Source: Pseudomonadota bacterium (GTDB taxonomy: Bacteria; Pseudomonadota; Alphaproteobacteria; Rhizobiales; Xanthobacteraceae). Taken from it: DNA of 42,013 nucleotides. Made by a program: the position numbers and the translations under genes. Positions 34,183 to 40,961 of the stretch are shown in pieces; the first letter of the stretch is position 1, and every line of letters starts with the position of its first letter. The notes under the pieces were generated by a model. The model ran no database searches. It was given only the letters and a program-made list of their open reading frames with translations, and was not told the origin of the DNA. Location of the stretch: contig JAFECJ010000037.1 in the NCBI GenBank assembly GCA_018242205.1, positions 1-42,013 of the forward strand, given 5' to 3'.

Positions 34183-34244
34183 TGACGATATCGTCAGGCC
34201 CAAGAGGCCTTCTTTTTGGCCCTGCAGATTGACGACTTCGTCAA
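34183..34244. promoter_or_regulatory. Two TGACGAnnTCGTCA palindromes in the divergent promoter
   Basis: tgacgatatcgtca (34183-34196) is a perfect 14-bp palindrome and ttgacgacttcgtcaa (34229-34244) has 7-bp arms around two bases. Centres are 47 bp apart. A half site, tgacga, overlaps the XRE start codon (34159-34164). A -10-like TATACT lies on the minus strand at 34169-34174, and the second palindrome contains a TTGACG box on the plus strand. Best explained as operators of the neighbouring XRE repressor. Confidence 0.68.
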
Positions 34245-34316
34245 TACGATACGCTACGAATCCGCCAATTTCAACCGGAATCGATGGTTTCAACAATCGA
34301 AAAGGAGTTTTGAAAG

Positions 34317-34655
34317 ATGACAGAAGGTGCATTGAAGGAGGCCGACCCCGGCCTTGAGCTTGTGGTCGACGACATCGTCGACCTCGAAGAATACGCCAAG
34401 CTGGGCAAGCGGCCGCCCCTGTCGAAGGGCTACCGCATCAAGGTCAACGGCAAGGCCTGTGTGGTCAACGAGCCGAATCCGACAGGTCGCGCAATCCTAA
34501 CCCTGGCCGGCCTCATCCCGGCCAAGGACTACACGCTCCGCGTCAAACTCGCCGGCCAGCGTCCTGAGAAGGTTGGTCTCGACGAAAAGGTCGACCTGCG
34601 TCGGCCCGGCGTCGAGAAGTTCAAGGCCTTGCCCAACGATCAGACGGAGGGCTGA
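34317..34655 (+). CDS. Ubiquitin-like (multiubiquitin-domain) protein
   Basis: A 112-residue protein with one beta-grasp type domain (about residues 38-105: GYRIKVNGKACVVNEPNPTG, then AGLIPAKDYTLRVKLAG) of the multiubiquitin family, which in other bacteria occurs as one to several tandem copies. The C-terminus ends in a single glycine (DQTEG), which would be the conjugated end without processing. AAAGGAG is the ribosome site. It is the first of four tightly packed genes encoding E2-like, JAB-E1 and DUF6527 proteins, so it is the probable modifier. Confidence 0.85.
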   Translation: MTEGALKEADPGLELVVDDIVDLEEYAKLGKRPPLSKGYRIKVNGKACVVNEPNPTGRAILTLAGLIPAKDYTLRVKLAGQRPEKVGLDEKVDLRRPGVEKFKALPNDQTEG

Positions 34656-34657
34656 GC

Positions 34658-35059
34658 ATGACGCTCCGTCGTGCCTTCGAACTGCTGCCGGGCGACCGGC
34701 AGTTTCTCGAACACTACGGCCTGCCGTGGGAAGCGGTCGTGGATGGGTCCCAATGGGTACTCATCCACGATTTCCCGACGCATGCGGGCTACAACCACGC
34801 GACCGTCACCGCCGCGATCCGGCTGGAGACAGGCTATCCGAACACGCAGCTCGACATGGTCTACTTCCATCCACCGCTCGCGCGGAAGGACGGCAAGGTC
34901 ATCGGCGCAACGCAGGCCATGCAAGGCTTGGACGGCAAGAGCTTCCAGCGCTGGTCACGGCATCGCACGGCCGCGAATCCTTGGATCCCCGGCCAGGACG
35001 ATCTCGGCACGCATGTCGCGCTGATCGAAGAATGGCTTTCAAGGGAGTTTGGAAAATGA
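34658..35059 (+). CDS. E2/UBC-like protein (prokaryotic E2 type E), no cysteine
   Basis: A 133-residue protein that begins two bases after the ubiquitin-like stop and overlaps the E1 gene by four. FELLPGDRQFLEHYGLPWEA, IHDFPTHAGYNHA, YPNTQLDMVYFHPPL and DDLGTHVALIEEWLSREFG match the fold and landmarks of the E2/UBC family found in these operons. The whole protein contains no cysteine at all, so it cannot form the usual E2 thioester. It may instead scaffold transfer from E1 or bind substrate. Histidines in the flap region are the best alternative active residues. Confidence 0.8.
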   Translation: MTLRRAFELLPGDRQFLEHYGLPWEAVVDGSQWVLIHDFPTHAGYNHATVTAAIRLETGYPNTQLDMVYFHPPLARKDGKVIGATQAMQGLDGKSFQRWSRHRTAANPWIPGQDDLGTHVALIEEWLSREFGK

Positions 35060-36468
35060 GCACCCCCGTGACGCTGGCCCTGAGCGGCGACCAGCACGCC
35101 GAACTTCGCCGCCATCTGTTTCCCGGCGACGGCGAGGAAGCCGTGGCAATCCTCCTTTGCGGTCGGCGCGACGGCGATCGTCGCCACCGGCTCGTTGCCC
35201 AGCGTGTGTTAGGTGTGCCGTATGAGGTCTGTGACCGTACGCCGGAGCGCGTGACGTGGCCAACCGACGCCATCGCGCATCTCCTCGATGAAGCGGCGGC
35301 CAAGGGCCTGTCGGTCGTGAAGGTGCATAGCCATCCGACCGGCTACCCGCGATTCTCCGAAACCGACGACACGGCCGACGCCCGGCTCTTTCCCGCTGTG
35401 CACGGCTGGGTCGAAGGTTCTCTTGTTCATGCCAGCGCGGTCATGCTGCCCGGAGGCGAGATGTTCGGTCGCACCGTCGCCGCCGACGGGTCGGTAGAGC
35501 CCATCCATCTGATCGCGGTTGCGGGCGATGACTTGCATTTCTGGTTCGCGAACGCGGGCGCACGGGACCTGCCGGCGTTCGTCGCCTCGCATGCACAAGC
35601 TTTCGATGAAGGCACCATTGAGCGGCTGCGCGGACTCACCATCGGTGTCGTCGGTGTATCCGGCACGGGCTCGCCGACGCTCGAACAGGTCGTTCGCCTC
35701 GGTACCGGCGTGGTCGTGCCGGTGGATGACGACGTCATGGAAGATCGCAACGTCAATCGCATCCTCAACGCGACGATGGCCGACGTCGTTGCCACAAAAC
35801 TTAAGGTGGACGTGCAGGCCGATGCGATCCGCCTCATGGGGTTGGGCACCACGGTAATCCCCATCGGCAAGAACCTGTGGCATCCCGAGGTGATTCTAGC
35901 GATTGCGCAATGCGATATTTTGATCGGCTGTGTCGATACAGTCGATGGCCGTTACCTTCTGAATACGATCGCCACGCACTACAACATTCCCTACTTCGAT
36001 ATTGGCGTGCGTCTCGATGCCGTGCGCGACGGGCCGGACAAGGGACAAATCCGGGAAGTCTGCGGCACGATCAACTATTTACAGCCAGGACGCAGCAGCC
36101 TGATGAGCCGTGGGCTCTTCACGGTGAGCGACGTGGCGGCCGCTGGTCTGCGCCGCAATGACCCTGCCGCACATGCGCGTCAGGTCAAGGACGGTTACAT
36201 CAAAGGCGTGCAAGGGCATCGGCCCGCCGTGATCAGCGTAAACATGTTGGCGGCCTCGCTGGCCGTGAACGAGCTGCTGGCTCGGCTGCATCCGTATCGC
36301 GAGGAGCCGAATGCAAACTTCGCGAGCGTCACCTTCACACTCTCCAGCATGGAATTGATCACCGAGCCTGAAGCTGGCGTTTGCAACATCCTCAAGTCCA
36401 AGGTCGGGATGGGGGACACGACACCGTTGCTCGGCCTTCTCGAACTGGCCGAAAGGCGGACGGCATGA
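35056..36468 (+). CDS. JAB deubiquitinase-E1 (ThiF) fusion protein
   Basis: A 470-residue two-domain protein. Residues about 15-150 form a JAB/JAMM metalloprotease with a perfect H-x-H-x7-S-x2-D (H91, H93, S101, D104, in HSHPTGYPRFSETD). Residues about 195-460 form a ThiF/E1 adenylating domain: nucleotide-binding GVVGVSGTGSPTLEQVVRLG, VVPVDDDVMEDRNVNRI and CDILIGCVDTVDGRYLLN. The region where many E1-like enzymes have CxxC or a thioester cysteine reads QPGRSSLMSRG. It would activate the ubiquitin-like protein and also remove it. ATG at 35056 overlaps the E2 stop (ATGA). Confidence 0.92.
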   Translation: MSTPVTLALSGDQHAELRRHLFPGDGEEAVAILLCGRRDGDRRHRLVAQRVLGVPYEVCDRTPERVTWPTDAIAHLLDEAAAKGLSVVKVHSHPTGYPRFSETDDTADARLFPAVHGWVEGSLVHASAVMLPGGEMFGRTVAADGSVEPIHLIAVAGDDLHFWFANAGARDLPAFVASHAQAFDEGTIERLRGLTIGVVGVSGTGSPTLEQVVRLGTGVVVPVDDDVMEDRNVNRILNATMADVVATKLKVDVQADAIRLMGLGTTVIPIGKNLWHPEVILAIAQCDILIGCVDTVDGRYLLNTIATHYNIPYFDIGVRLDAVRDGPDKGQIREVCGTINYLQPGRSSLMSRGLFTVSDVAAAGLRRNDPAAHARQVKDGYIKGVQGHRPAVISVNMLAASLAVNELLARLHPYREEPNANFASVTFTLSSMELITEPEAGVCNILKSKVGMGDTTPLLGLLELAERRTA

Positions 36469-36869
36469 GCTGGCTTGGAGCGCTGTGGTCCGCGGCAGAC
36501 AAGGCTCGGAAGTTTGCTACGGAGGCGTGCAAGCGACTCCGTAACCTCTCTTATGACTTCTATGATCGTTACTTCAGGCGCCGTTACCACACGCTCGTGG
36601 TCGAGGAGAGCCTGCCTGCTCGGCTTAAGCGCCGCTACCTCTACGTCGTACAAGAGGACGGCTTCGAGGAACAGGCGGCGATGATGTGCCCATGCGGATG
36701 CGGGCGGGTTCTGCACATGAACTTGCTACCTGACCAACGGCCATGCTGGCGGCTTACGACGAACGCCAACGGAACGGCGAGCCTTCATCCCTCCGTCTGG
36801 CGCCAAAAAGACTGCGGCTCGCACTTCTGGTTACGCGAGGGCCGCGTCATCTGGTGCAGCGACGTCTGA
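36465..36869 (+). CDS. DUF6527-family protein (Cys-rich, ubiquitin-like operon)
   Basis: A 134-residue protein starting MSWLGALWSAADKARK, overlapping the E1 stop by four bases. The C-terminal part has CPCGCGRVLHMNL, HPSVWRQKDCGSHFWL and VIWCSD, a probable zinc-binding site; the N-terminal 45 residues form a basic amphipathic helix. DUF6527 proteins are known neighbours of multiubiquitin operons, with unproven function. It is likely a target-binding or ligase-like component. Confidence 0.82.
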   Translation: MSWLGALWSAADKARKFATEACKRLRNLSYDFYDRYFRRRYHTLVVEESLPARLKRRYLYVVQEDGFEEQAAMMCPCGCGRVLHMNLLPDQRPCWRLTTNANGTASLHPSVWRQKDCGSHFWLREGRVIWCSDV

Positions 36870-36881
36870 AGACCTAATCGC

Positions 36882-36902
36882 TTTTGTGCCAATTTTGCGC
36901 CA
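36882..36902 (+). repeat. Tandem TTTTGYGCCA repeat, candidate arm-type site
   Basis: ttttgtgcca and ttttgcgcca at 11-bp period, in the same orientation as the pair at 24689-24710, about 155 bp inside the right tRNA repeat. Together they look like the two arms of an integrase attachment region. Confidence 0.58.
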
Positions 36903-37010
36903 CGTAGAAATCGGTAATCGACGGGAGTCCGAGTTAGGAAGCTCGGTAAGTGATTGGAAAGATTCAGGAACGGGTGCGATTGGCGGGTAATGGCCCACAC
37001 CAAATGGAAA

Positions 37011-37029
37011 AGCCCGCACTAGGCGGGCT
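37011..37029 (-). terminator. Rho-independent terminator after the tRNA 3' half
   Basis: On the minus strand, agcccgc and gcgggct form a 7-bp GC-rich stem with a short loop, followed by TTTT. It lies 27 bp downstream of the tRNA CCA end, where a native tRNA terminator belongs. Confidence 0.8.
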
Positions 37030-37055
37030 AATTCATTGAGTTGATTCAGAAAGAT

Positions 37056-37123
37056 TGGTTGCGGGAGTAGGATTTGAACCTACGACCTTCAGGTTATGAG
37101 CCTGACGAGCTACTGGCTGCTCC
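37056..37123 (-). tRNA. Partial initiator tRNA (fMet, CAT), 3' portion; right boundary repeat
   Basis: On the minus strand the sequence runs GGAGCAGCCAGTAGCTCGTC, CTCATAA anticodon loop, AAGGTCGTAGG T-arm, then acceptor strand TCCCGCA and ACCA. The 5' acceptor strand (CGCGGGG) is missing: bases before GGAGCAG read TAATCTC and cannot pair with TCCCGCA. The D-loop is one base shorter than in the 24.6-kb copy. A proper terminator follows. The 5' half at 24568-24617 joined to this 3' half gives a full tRNA-fMet with the initiator-type C1-A72 mismatch. Confidence 0.82.
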
Positions 37124-37315
37124 GAGATTACACATAGTGGTGGCTGTTCACACGTTCAGGTTCGGGCATTTCATTGGGCATCCTGCTCGTCATCGTCTTG
37201 CCTTTAGGCCTCATTTTCGCCCCCCGTCGATCGTCCCCGCGGTTGTCAGCAGGTCCCTATTTGTTATGCCGCGCAGCCGACGAACGCCTGTTGACAGATA
37301 CCATCAGACGTATCG

Positions 37316-39226
37316 CTACGGCGTTGCCCGCCGCGGATCCGTGATTAGATCCGGCAGCTGAAACTTCGCTTCAAAAACCACCGGGTGGACCTCGAACACC
37401 TGACCACCGCCCTTCGGGGAGCCGGGGTTGTATGCGGTCAAGAGCCCGTCCGCGACGAGCCGCCGGATCGCATCGTCAACCGCCGCGACGGACATCGACC
37501 TCTGCAAGATTCGGATAACGTCGCGCCGCACCAGCAACGGGAACGCGTCACTGGCATATTGCTGGGCGAAACTTATGATTCTCCGAGCGTTTCGAACCTC
37601 GGGGGCGACACTCGCTACGGCGAGGACGATATCCGCAGCGGGAAGTACGCATTGCTCCACGAATTCGACGGCCCGCGTTGCAATGTCATTGTTGATTTCG
37701 GCCGAAAGCTGGCTGGCGGCACCTGCAGCATGATCCAGAAAATGCAGAACAATGGCGATACGCCGAACGAGATCTTGCGCAGCGGCGTAATAGTGCGCAA
37801 GCGGCGGCAAGGCCGACGCGGAGGCACGAGCCGACTTTGTCTTGGCCTGCTCCAGAGTCCTGCGTGCAGGCGCTGAAAGCCGCAGCGTAAACTCAGGACG
37901 ATTTACTGTTTTTGCTTTCGCGCGCACGCCGTCGAGGATTTCGGCCAGAGTTGAAACCGCGTCGGCGGTCGGGCCAGATCCCGGTTCTTCCTTTTCTCTC
38001 GGGACGAATACTGTGGCTGTCAGCGTCGCCGGGCCGGCCTTGTCGAGGCTGAAAATGTCGACTGTGGAGAGTGGGCCTATCAGAGAGGCCACGACCGGGC
38101 GCATGCGGACGCAGTCTGCAAGTCGAGGATCGGCCAATTCGAGCGGACGACCAGCGGCGGCGGCGTTAAGGAGGCACGCCGTCGCGGTGTCGTAATTGGC
38201 GCCGAAGCCCGCCGCGCTCGGCAATCTGCGCCCATCAATGAGCAGGACACCGGCCTCAGCCGCTTCAAACGCGCGCATTACTTCGTTCTGTTTGCCATCG
38301 CGAAGGATAAACCGCGGCCGCGGCAAATCGTGTGCGGGGGCCGTGATCATGGGTTTGAGACTGTCAGAGATACCAGCAAGTCCCAAAATTCCGGCGTTGG
38401 CGAGCGTTTGTCGATAAAGCCTGCGCCGCGCGTTATCGGCTACAGCCAACAGGTCCGCATTCTGCTTTTCCGCGTTCCAGCGCTCGACTTCGGTCTGCTC
38501 CAGCAGATATCCGGCCTGCAGCACCGGCGCGATAGTCTGCGGCAAGGCTCGTTCCTCATTGACATAGGCCACGCGCAGTGCCGGCGAAATATCTTCGCCA
38601 TCTTTGCCGCCAGCTAGACGCACGACGGTGCCCAATGCGGCGGCGGTCGTCGCGAGCACCGCAGAAACCATGGACATGCTTGCAAAGTGCGAGGCCAATC
38701 GGGGCGGGAGCGCGGTGACAGGGGCAAACTGCGACGGCTCGACGCTAGTTCCTTTTAGATACGTCAGGATCGCTGAGTTCTCGTCGGCCGACGGGGCGTT
38801 CCCGGGCTCGTTCGTCCCGCCCTGCTCACTATCGCCGGTTTTATCGGCACTCGCAGTGCGAACGGTCTTCTGTTTGGCGTTAGGTTCTGTTTTCCCTCTG
38901 CCTTCCTGCTTGCCCTTCCTGCCAGCCTTGTTGTGGCCTTGGGCTCTTTTGGACTTCGACGGCTCCGAAGCCCCAGTGTCCGGCAAGGTTCGGCCGTCCA
39001 AGCTTGACACTGCGTCGCTTTCGAGCGGCGTCGACGTGTCACCGGTCGCTCTCTGCGGACCGCTGGTCTTACTCACCAAAGTCTCGTTTGTGGCAGCAGC
39101 CCTCTCCTCAATCGCCGCCATCGGCGTCACGACCGTTTGGGGTGAATCCTGCGGATCATGATTGAATTCAGACGAGGCGGCCCCCGTTGGCGACGGAAAA
39201 TCGTCGAGTTCAGATGTCATGGGCAT
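37316..39226 (-). CDS. DUF3987-like element protein (primase/replication type), degenerate
   Basis: A 636-residue protein. The first 150 residues are low-complexity and charged (KAGRKGKQEGRGKTEPNAKQ). Residues about 160-600 resemble DUF3987 proteins of phages and integrative elements (PVTALPPRLASHFASMSMVS, RVAYVNEERALPQTIAPVLQ, LVRRIAIVLHFLDHAAG), often found next to integrases. No Walker A motif is seen, so ATPase activity may be lost. It has its own promoter-operator at 39257-39285, so expression is probably tied to element induction. The DUF3987 call is by overall resemblance and only moderately sure. Confidence 0.55.
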   Translation of the reverse strand: MPMTSELDDFPSPTGAASSEFNHDPQDSPQTVVTPMAAIEERAAATNETLVSKTSGPQRATGDTSTPLESDAVSSLDGRTLPDTGASEPSKSKRAQGHNKAGRKGKQEGRGKTEPNAKQKTVRTASADKTGDSEQGGTNEPGNAPSADENSAILTYLKGTSVEPSQFAPVTALPPRLASHFASMSMVSAVLATTAAALGTVVRLAGGKDGEDISPALRVAYVNEERALPQTIAPVLQAGYLLEQTEVERWNAEKQNADLLAVADNARRRLYRQTLANAGILGLAGISDSLKPMITAPAHDLPRPRFILRDGKQNEVMRAFEAAEAGVLLIDGRRLPSAAGFGANYDTATACLLNAAAAGRPLELADPRLADCVRMRPVVASLIGPLSTVDIFSLDKAGPATLTATVFVPREKEEPGSGPTADAVSTLAEILDGVRAKAKTVNRPEFTLRLSAPARRTLEQAKTKSARASASALPPLAHYYAAAQDLVRRIAIVLHFLDHAAGAASQLSAEINNDIATRAVEFVEQCVLPAADIVLAVASVAPEVRNARRIISFAQQYASDAFPLLVRRDVIRILQRSMSVAAVDDAIRRLVADGLLTAYNPGSPKGGGQVFEVHPVVFEAKFQLPDLITDPRRATP

Positions 39227-39256
39227 TGCCTCCTTTCGTAGGTCAGTACGGCCTTA

Positions 39257-39285
39257 CTTATATGACACCGATTTATCGGTGTCAA
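39257..39285 (-). promoter_or_regulatory. Promoter-operator of the DUF3987-like gene
   Basis: On the minus strand, -35 TTGACA (39280-39285), a 17-bp spacer and -10 TATAAG (39257-39262). A 22-bp palindrome (tgacaccgat, tt, atcggtgtca; 39263-39284) covers the spacer and the -35. It is nearly identical to the site at 40484-40512, so the same repressor should control both. Confidence 0.82.
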
Positions 39286-39318
39286 ATTAAGATACCCCTC
39301 TAGCGTTAATGAACTTCT

Positions 39319-40392
39319 TCAGGGGCGCCCTATACGGCCTACCCAGCGACCCAATATGCACCACTGGCTAATTGGGCGATCAGTTTGTGCCTTACGCACG
39401 TCTTGAGCTCTCACCACATGAATATCCCCACCGCGGACGACAACAAAAACGCCCTCCTCGTGCGGCTCCCGGTCCCTCCCATCCACCAAAATCCGGTCGC
39501 CGGGTGCGAGATTATAGTAAGAGGCGGTATTGCCCATTGCGACGATGAAGCTGTATGCCGGGTCTGCGTTCAGAACCTTTTTAACGTAGCCCTCCGGAAA
39601 CCCCCACTCAAATATCGGCGTAATCTTTCGGGACGATGGATCACCGGATACGAACTCTGCCAAATCGGCAGCGTTATACTCGCCCAACATCGTCAAATTC
39701 TGCTTGAGCGTCGCTTTTGGAATTCGAAGCTTTTCGGCACGCGTGTGTCTTGAAAACGCTGGTGCCTCGTCGCGCAGCTTGAGCGAGGGCAATTGCTGCC
39801 TCGCTTCGCTTTCCGTCAAATCATGAAGCGCCAACAGCTTTTCCAACGCCCCATGGATTTGAGGCGGGTAGCCCGATGGCCCCTCTCCGGTCGCCAGCCA
39901 ATGCGGTTGGACGTGGAAGCTCGCGGCGTATTCCTTTGCATGATCAGCAGAGATTCTGTTCTGACCCGTTTCGTGTGCCGACAGCCGTGATCGCGTCCAT
40001 CCGTGCCGCCTCGCCGCTTCACTGACCGAGGCAAAGCCAGCCAATCGCCGTGCCAATCGAAGTCGCGCGGCTGCTGTCTGCGGGAGCGGCAAATCCCGCC
40101 GGAAAATCTCACCCGAACGGATCTTCAGTTTCGCGGCTCTAGCAGTGTCGACTTTCGGTCCAGGTCCTCGCCCCGATTTCAGCCAATCGGGACGAACGCC
40201 AAAGCCCTTCGAGTAACGATCGAAATCTGCCGAGCCAATGGCAATTTCGGCTGTCTCATGCGCTCGAAGCTTTGATTCCGAGATGCCGAGGCTCAACGCT
40301 GCCGCCCGACCAGATTCAAATCCGGCGTGCATCCTCGCGGAATAGAGGCGGTTAGCCTGCTCTGGATTTCCTCGATATCGGCTCTTAACCAT
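39319..40392 (-). CDS. Double-HTH LexA/CI-like (S24) repressor
   Basis: A 357-residue protein with two tandem XRE-like helix-turn-helix units (about residues 15-75: SGRAAALSLGISESKLRAHE; and 98-170: VSEAARRHGWTRSRLSAHE), each followed by a similar PDWLKSGRGP / PHWLATGEGP motif. The C-terminal part (ASYYNLAPGDRILVDGRD, GVFVVVRGGDIHVVRAQ) has the S24 peptidase fold signature, but the catalytic Ser of GDSM and the Lys of VKR are not seen (VVRAQ instead), so self-cleavage is probably lost. It lies between two operators facing outward and is the likely repressor of both promoters. Confidence 0.82.
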   Translation of the reverse strand: MVKSRYRGNPEQANRLYSARMHAGFESGRAAALSLGISESKLRAHETAEIAIGSADFDRYSKGFGVRPDWLKSGRGPGPKVDTARAAKLKIRSGEIFRRDLPLPQTAAARLRLARRLAGFASVSEAARRHGWTRSRLSAHETGQNRISADHAKEYAASFHVQPHWLATGEGPSGYPPQIHGALEKLLALHDLTESEARQQLPSLKLRDEAPAFSRHTRAEKLRIPKATLKQNLTMLGEYNAADLAEFVSGDPSSRKITPIFEWGFPEGYVKKVLNADPAYSFIVAMGNTASYYNLAPGDRILVDGRDREPHEEGVFVVVRGGDIHVVRAQDVRKAQTDRPISQWCILGRWVGRIGRP

Positions 40393-40483
40393 GGAGCCAT
40401 TCTATCTACGAATTCGAGTAAAAATTCTAGGCGAAGCCTTCCGTGCCGCTCTGAGCCCACGACGCCAAAATCTGATTGCCAAT

Positions 40484-40512
40484 TTGACACCGATTAGTCG
40501 GTGTCATATAAT
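40484..40512 (+). promoter_or_regulatory. Consensus promoter with palindromic operator for excisionase/integrase
   Basis: -35 TTGACA (40484-40489), a 17-bp spacer and -10 TATAAT (40507-40512) are both perfect. The 22-bp palindrome tgacaccga, ttag, tcggtgtca (40485-40506) covers -35 and spacer, so bound repressor blocks polymerase. The first downstream gene is the excisionase (40602). Confidence 0.85.
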
Positions 40513-40601
40513 CCTCGCAGCAGGCTGAACTATCTTGCTCAGCAACTGCCAGGACGGCCGCCGTCTTTGGCAGATCGAGTTGTTCAAATGGCGTAGTCAC
40601 T

Positions 40602-40961
40602 ATGGCATCGCGCAAATATCCGCCGGTCGGAGACAACACGCCCCTTCGGCTTGCCGAAGCAGCGGAGATCGCATTTCCGACCGGATCGATGACGGCCAGT
40701 GGGCTGAAGCGTGAGGCGCGCCGCGGAAATCTGGTCATCGAGGAGATAGCCGGAAAGCACTTCACCACACTGCACAATATTCAGTTGATGAGAGATCTAT
40801 GTCGCGTACCAGCAAAGGGGCCAGGCTCTATTTACGACCGGCACGGCGGGACAAAAACGGAAAAATTCGAGAGAAGGCGACCTGGATCATCCGGGATGGC
40901 GAAAAGTATATCTCCACAGGATGCGCTCGCCCAGAAATTGACGAGGCTGAAGAAAAGCTAA
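40602..40961 (+). CDS. Excisionase-like protein
   Basis: A 119-residue basic protein starting MASRKYPPVGDNTPLRLAEA, with a winged-helix type core (AAEIAFPTGSMTASGLKREA, then RRGNLVIEEIAGKHF). Small proteins of this type directly precede integrases in alphaproteobacterial elements and act as recombination directionality factors. Its last 54 codons overlap the integrase start by 163 bases in another frame; the C-terminus ends in a basic tail. Both frames seem to be used, because both ends look family-like. Confidence 0.75.
   Translation: MASRKYPPVGDNTPLRLAEAAEIAFPTGSMTASGLKREARRGNLVIEEIAGKHFTTLHNIQLMRDLCRVPAKGPGSIYDRHGGTKTEKFERRRPGSSGMAKSISPQDALAQKLTRLKKS

Noticed and set aside
34573..35055. 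N-terminal extension of the JAB-E1 protein in the same frame
   Set aside because: It overlaps the ubiquitin-like and E2-like genes out of frame; the JAB fold and the ATGA overlap place the start at 35056.
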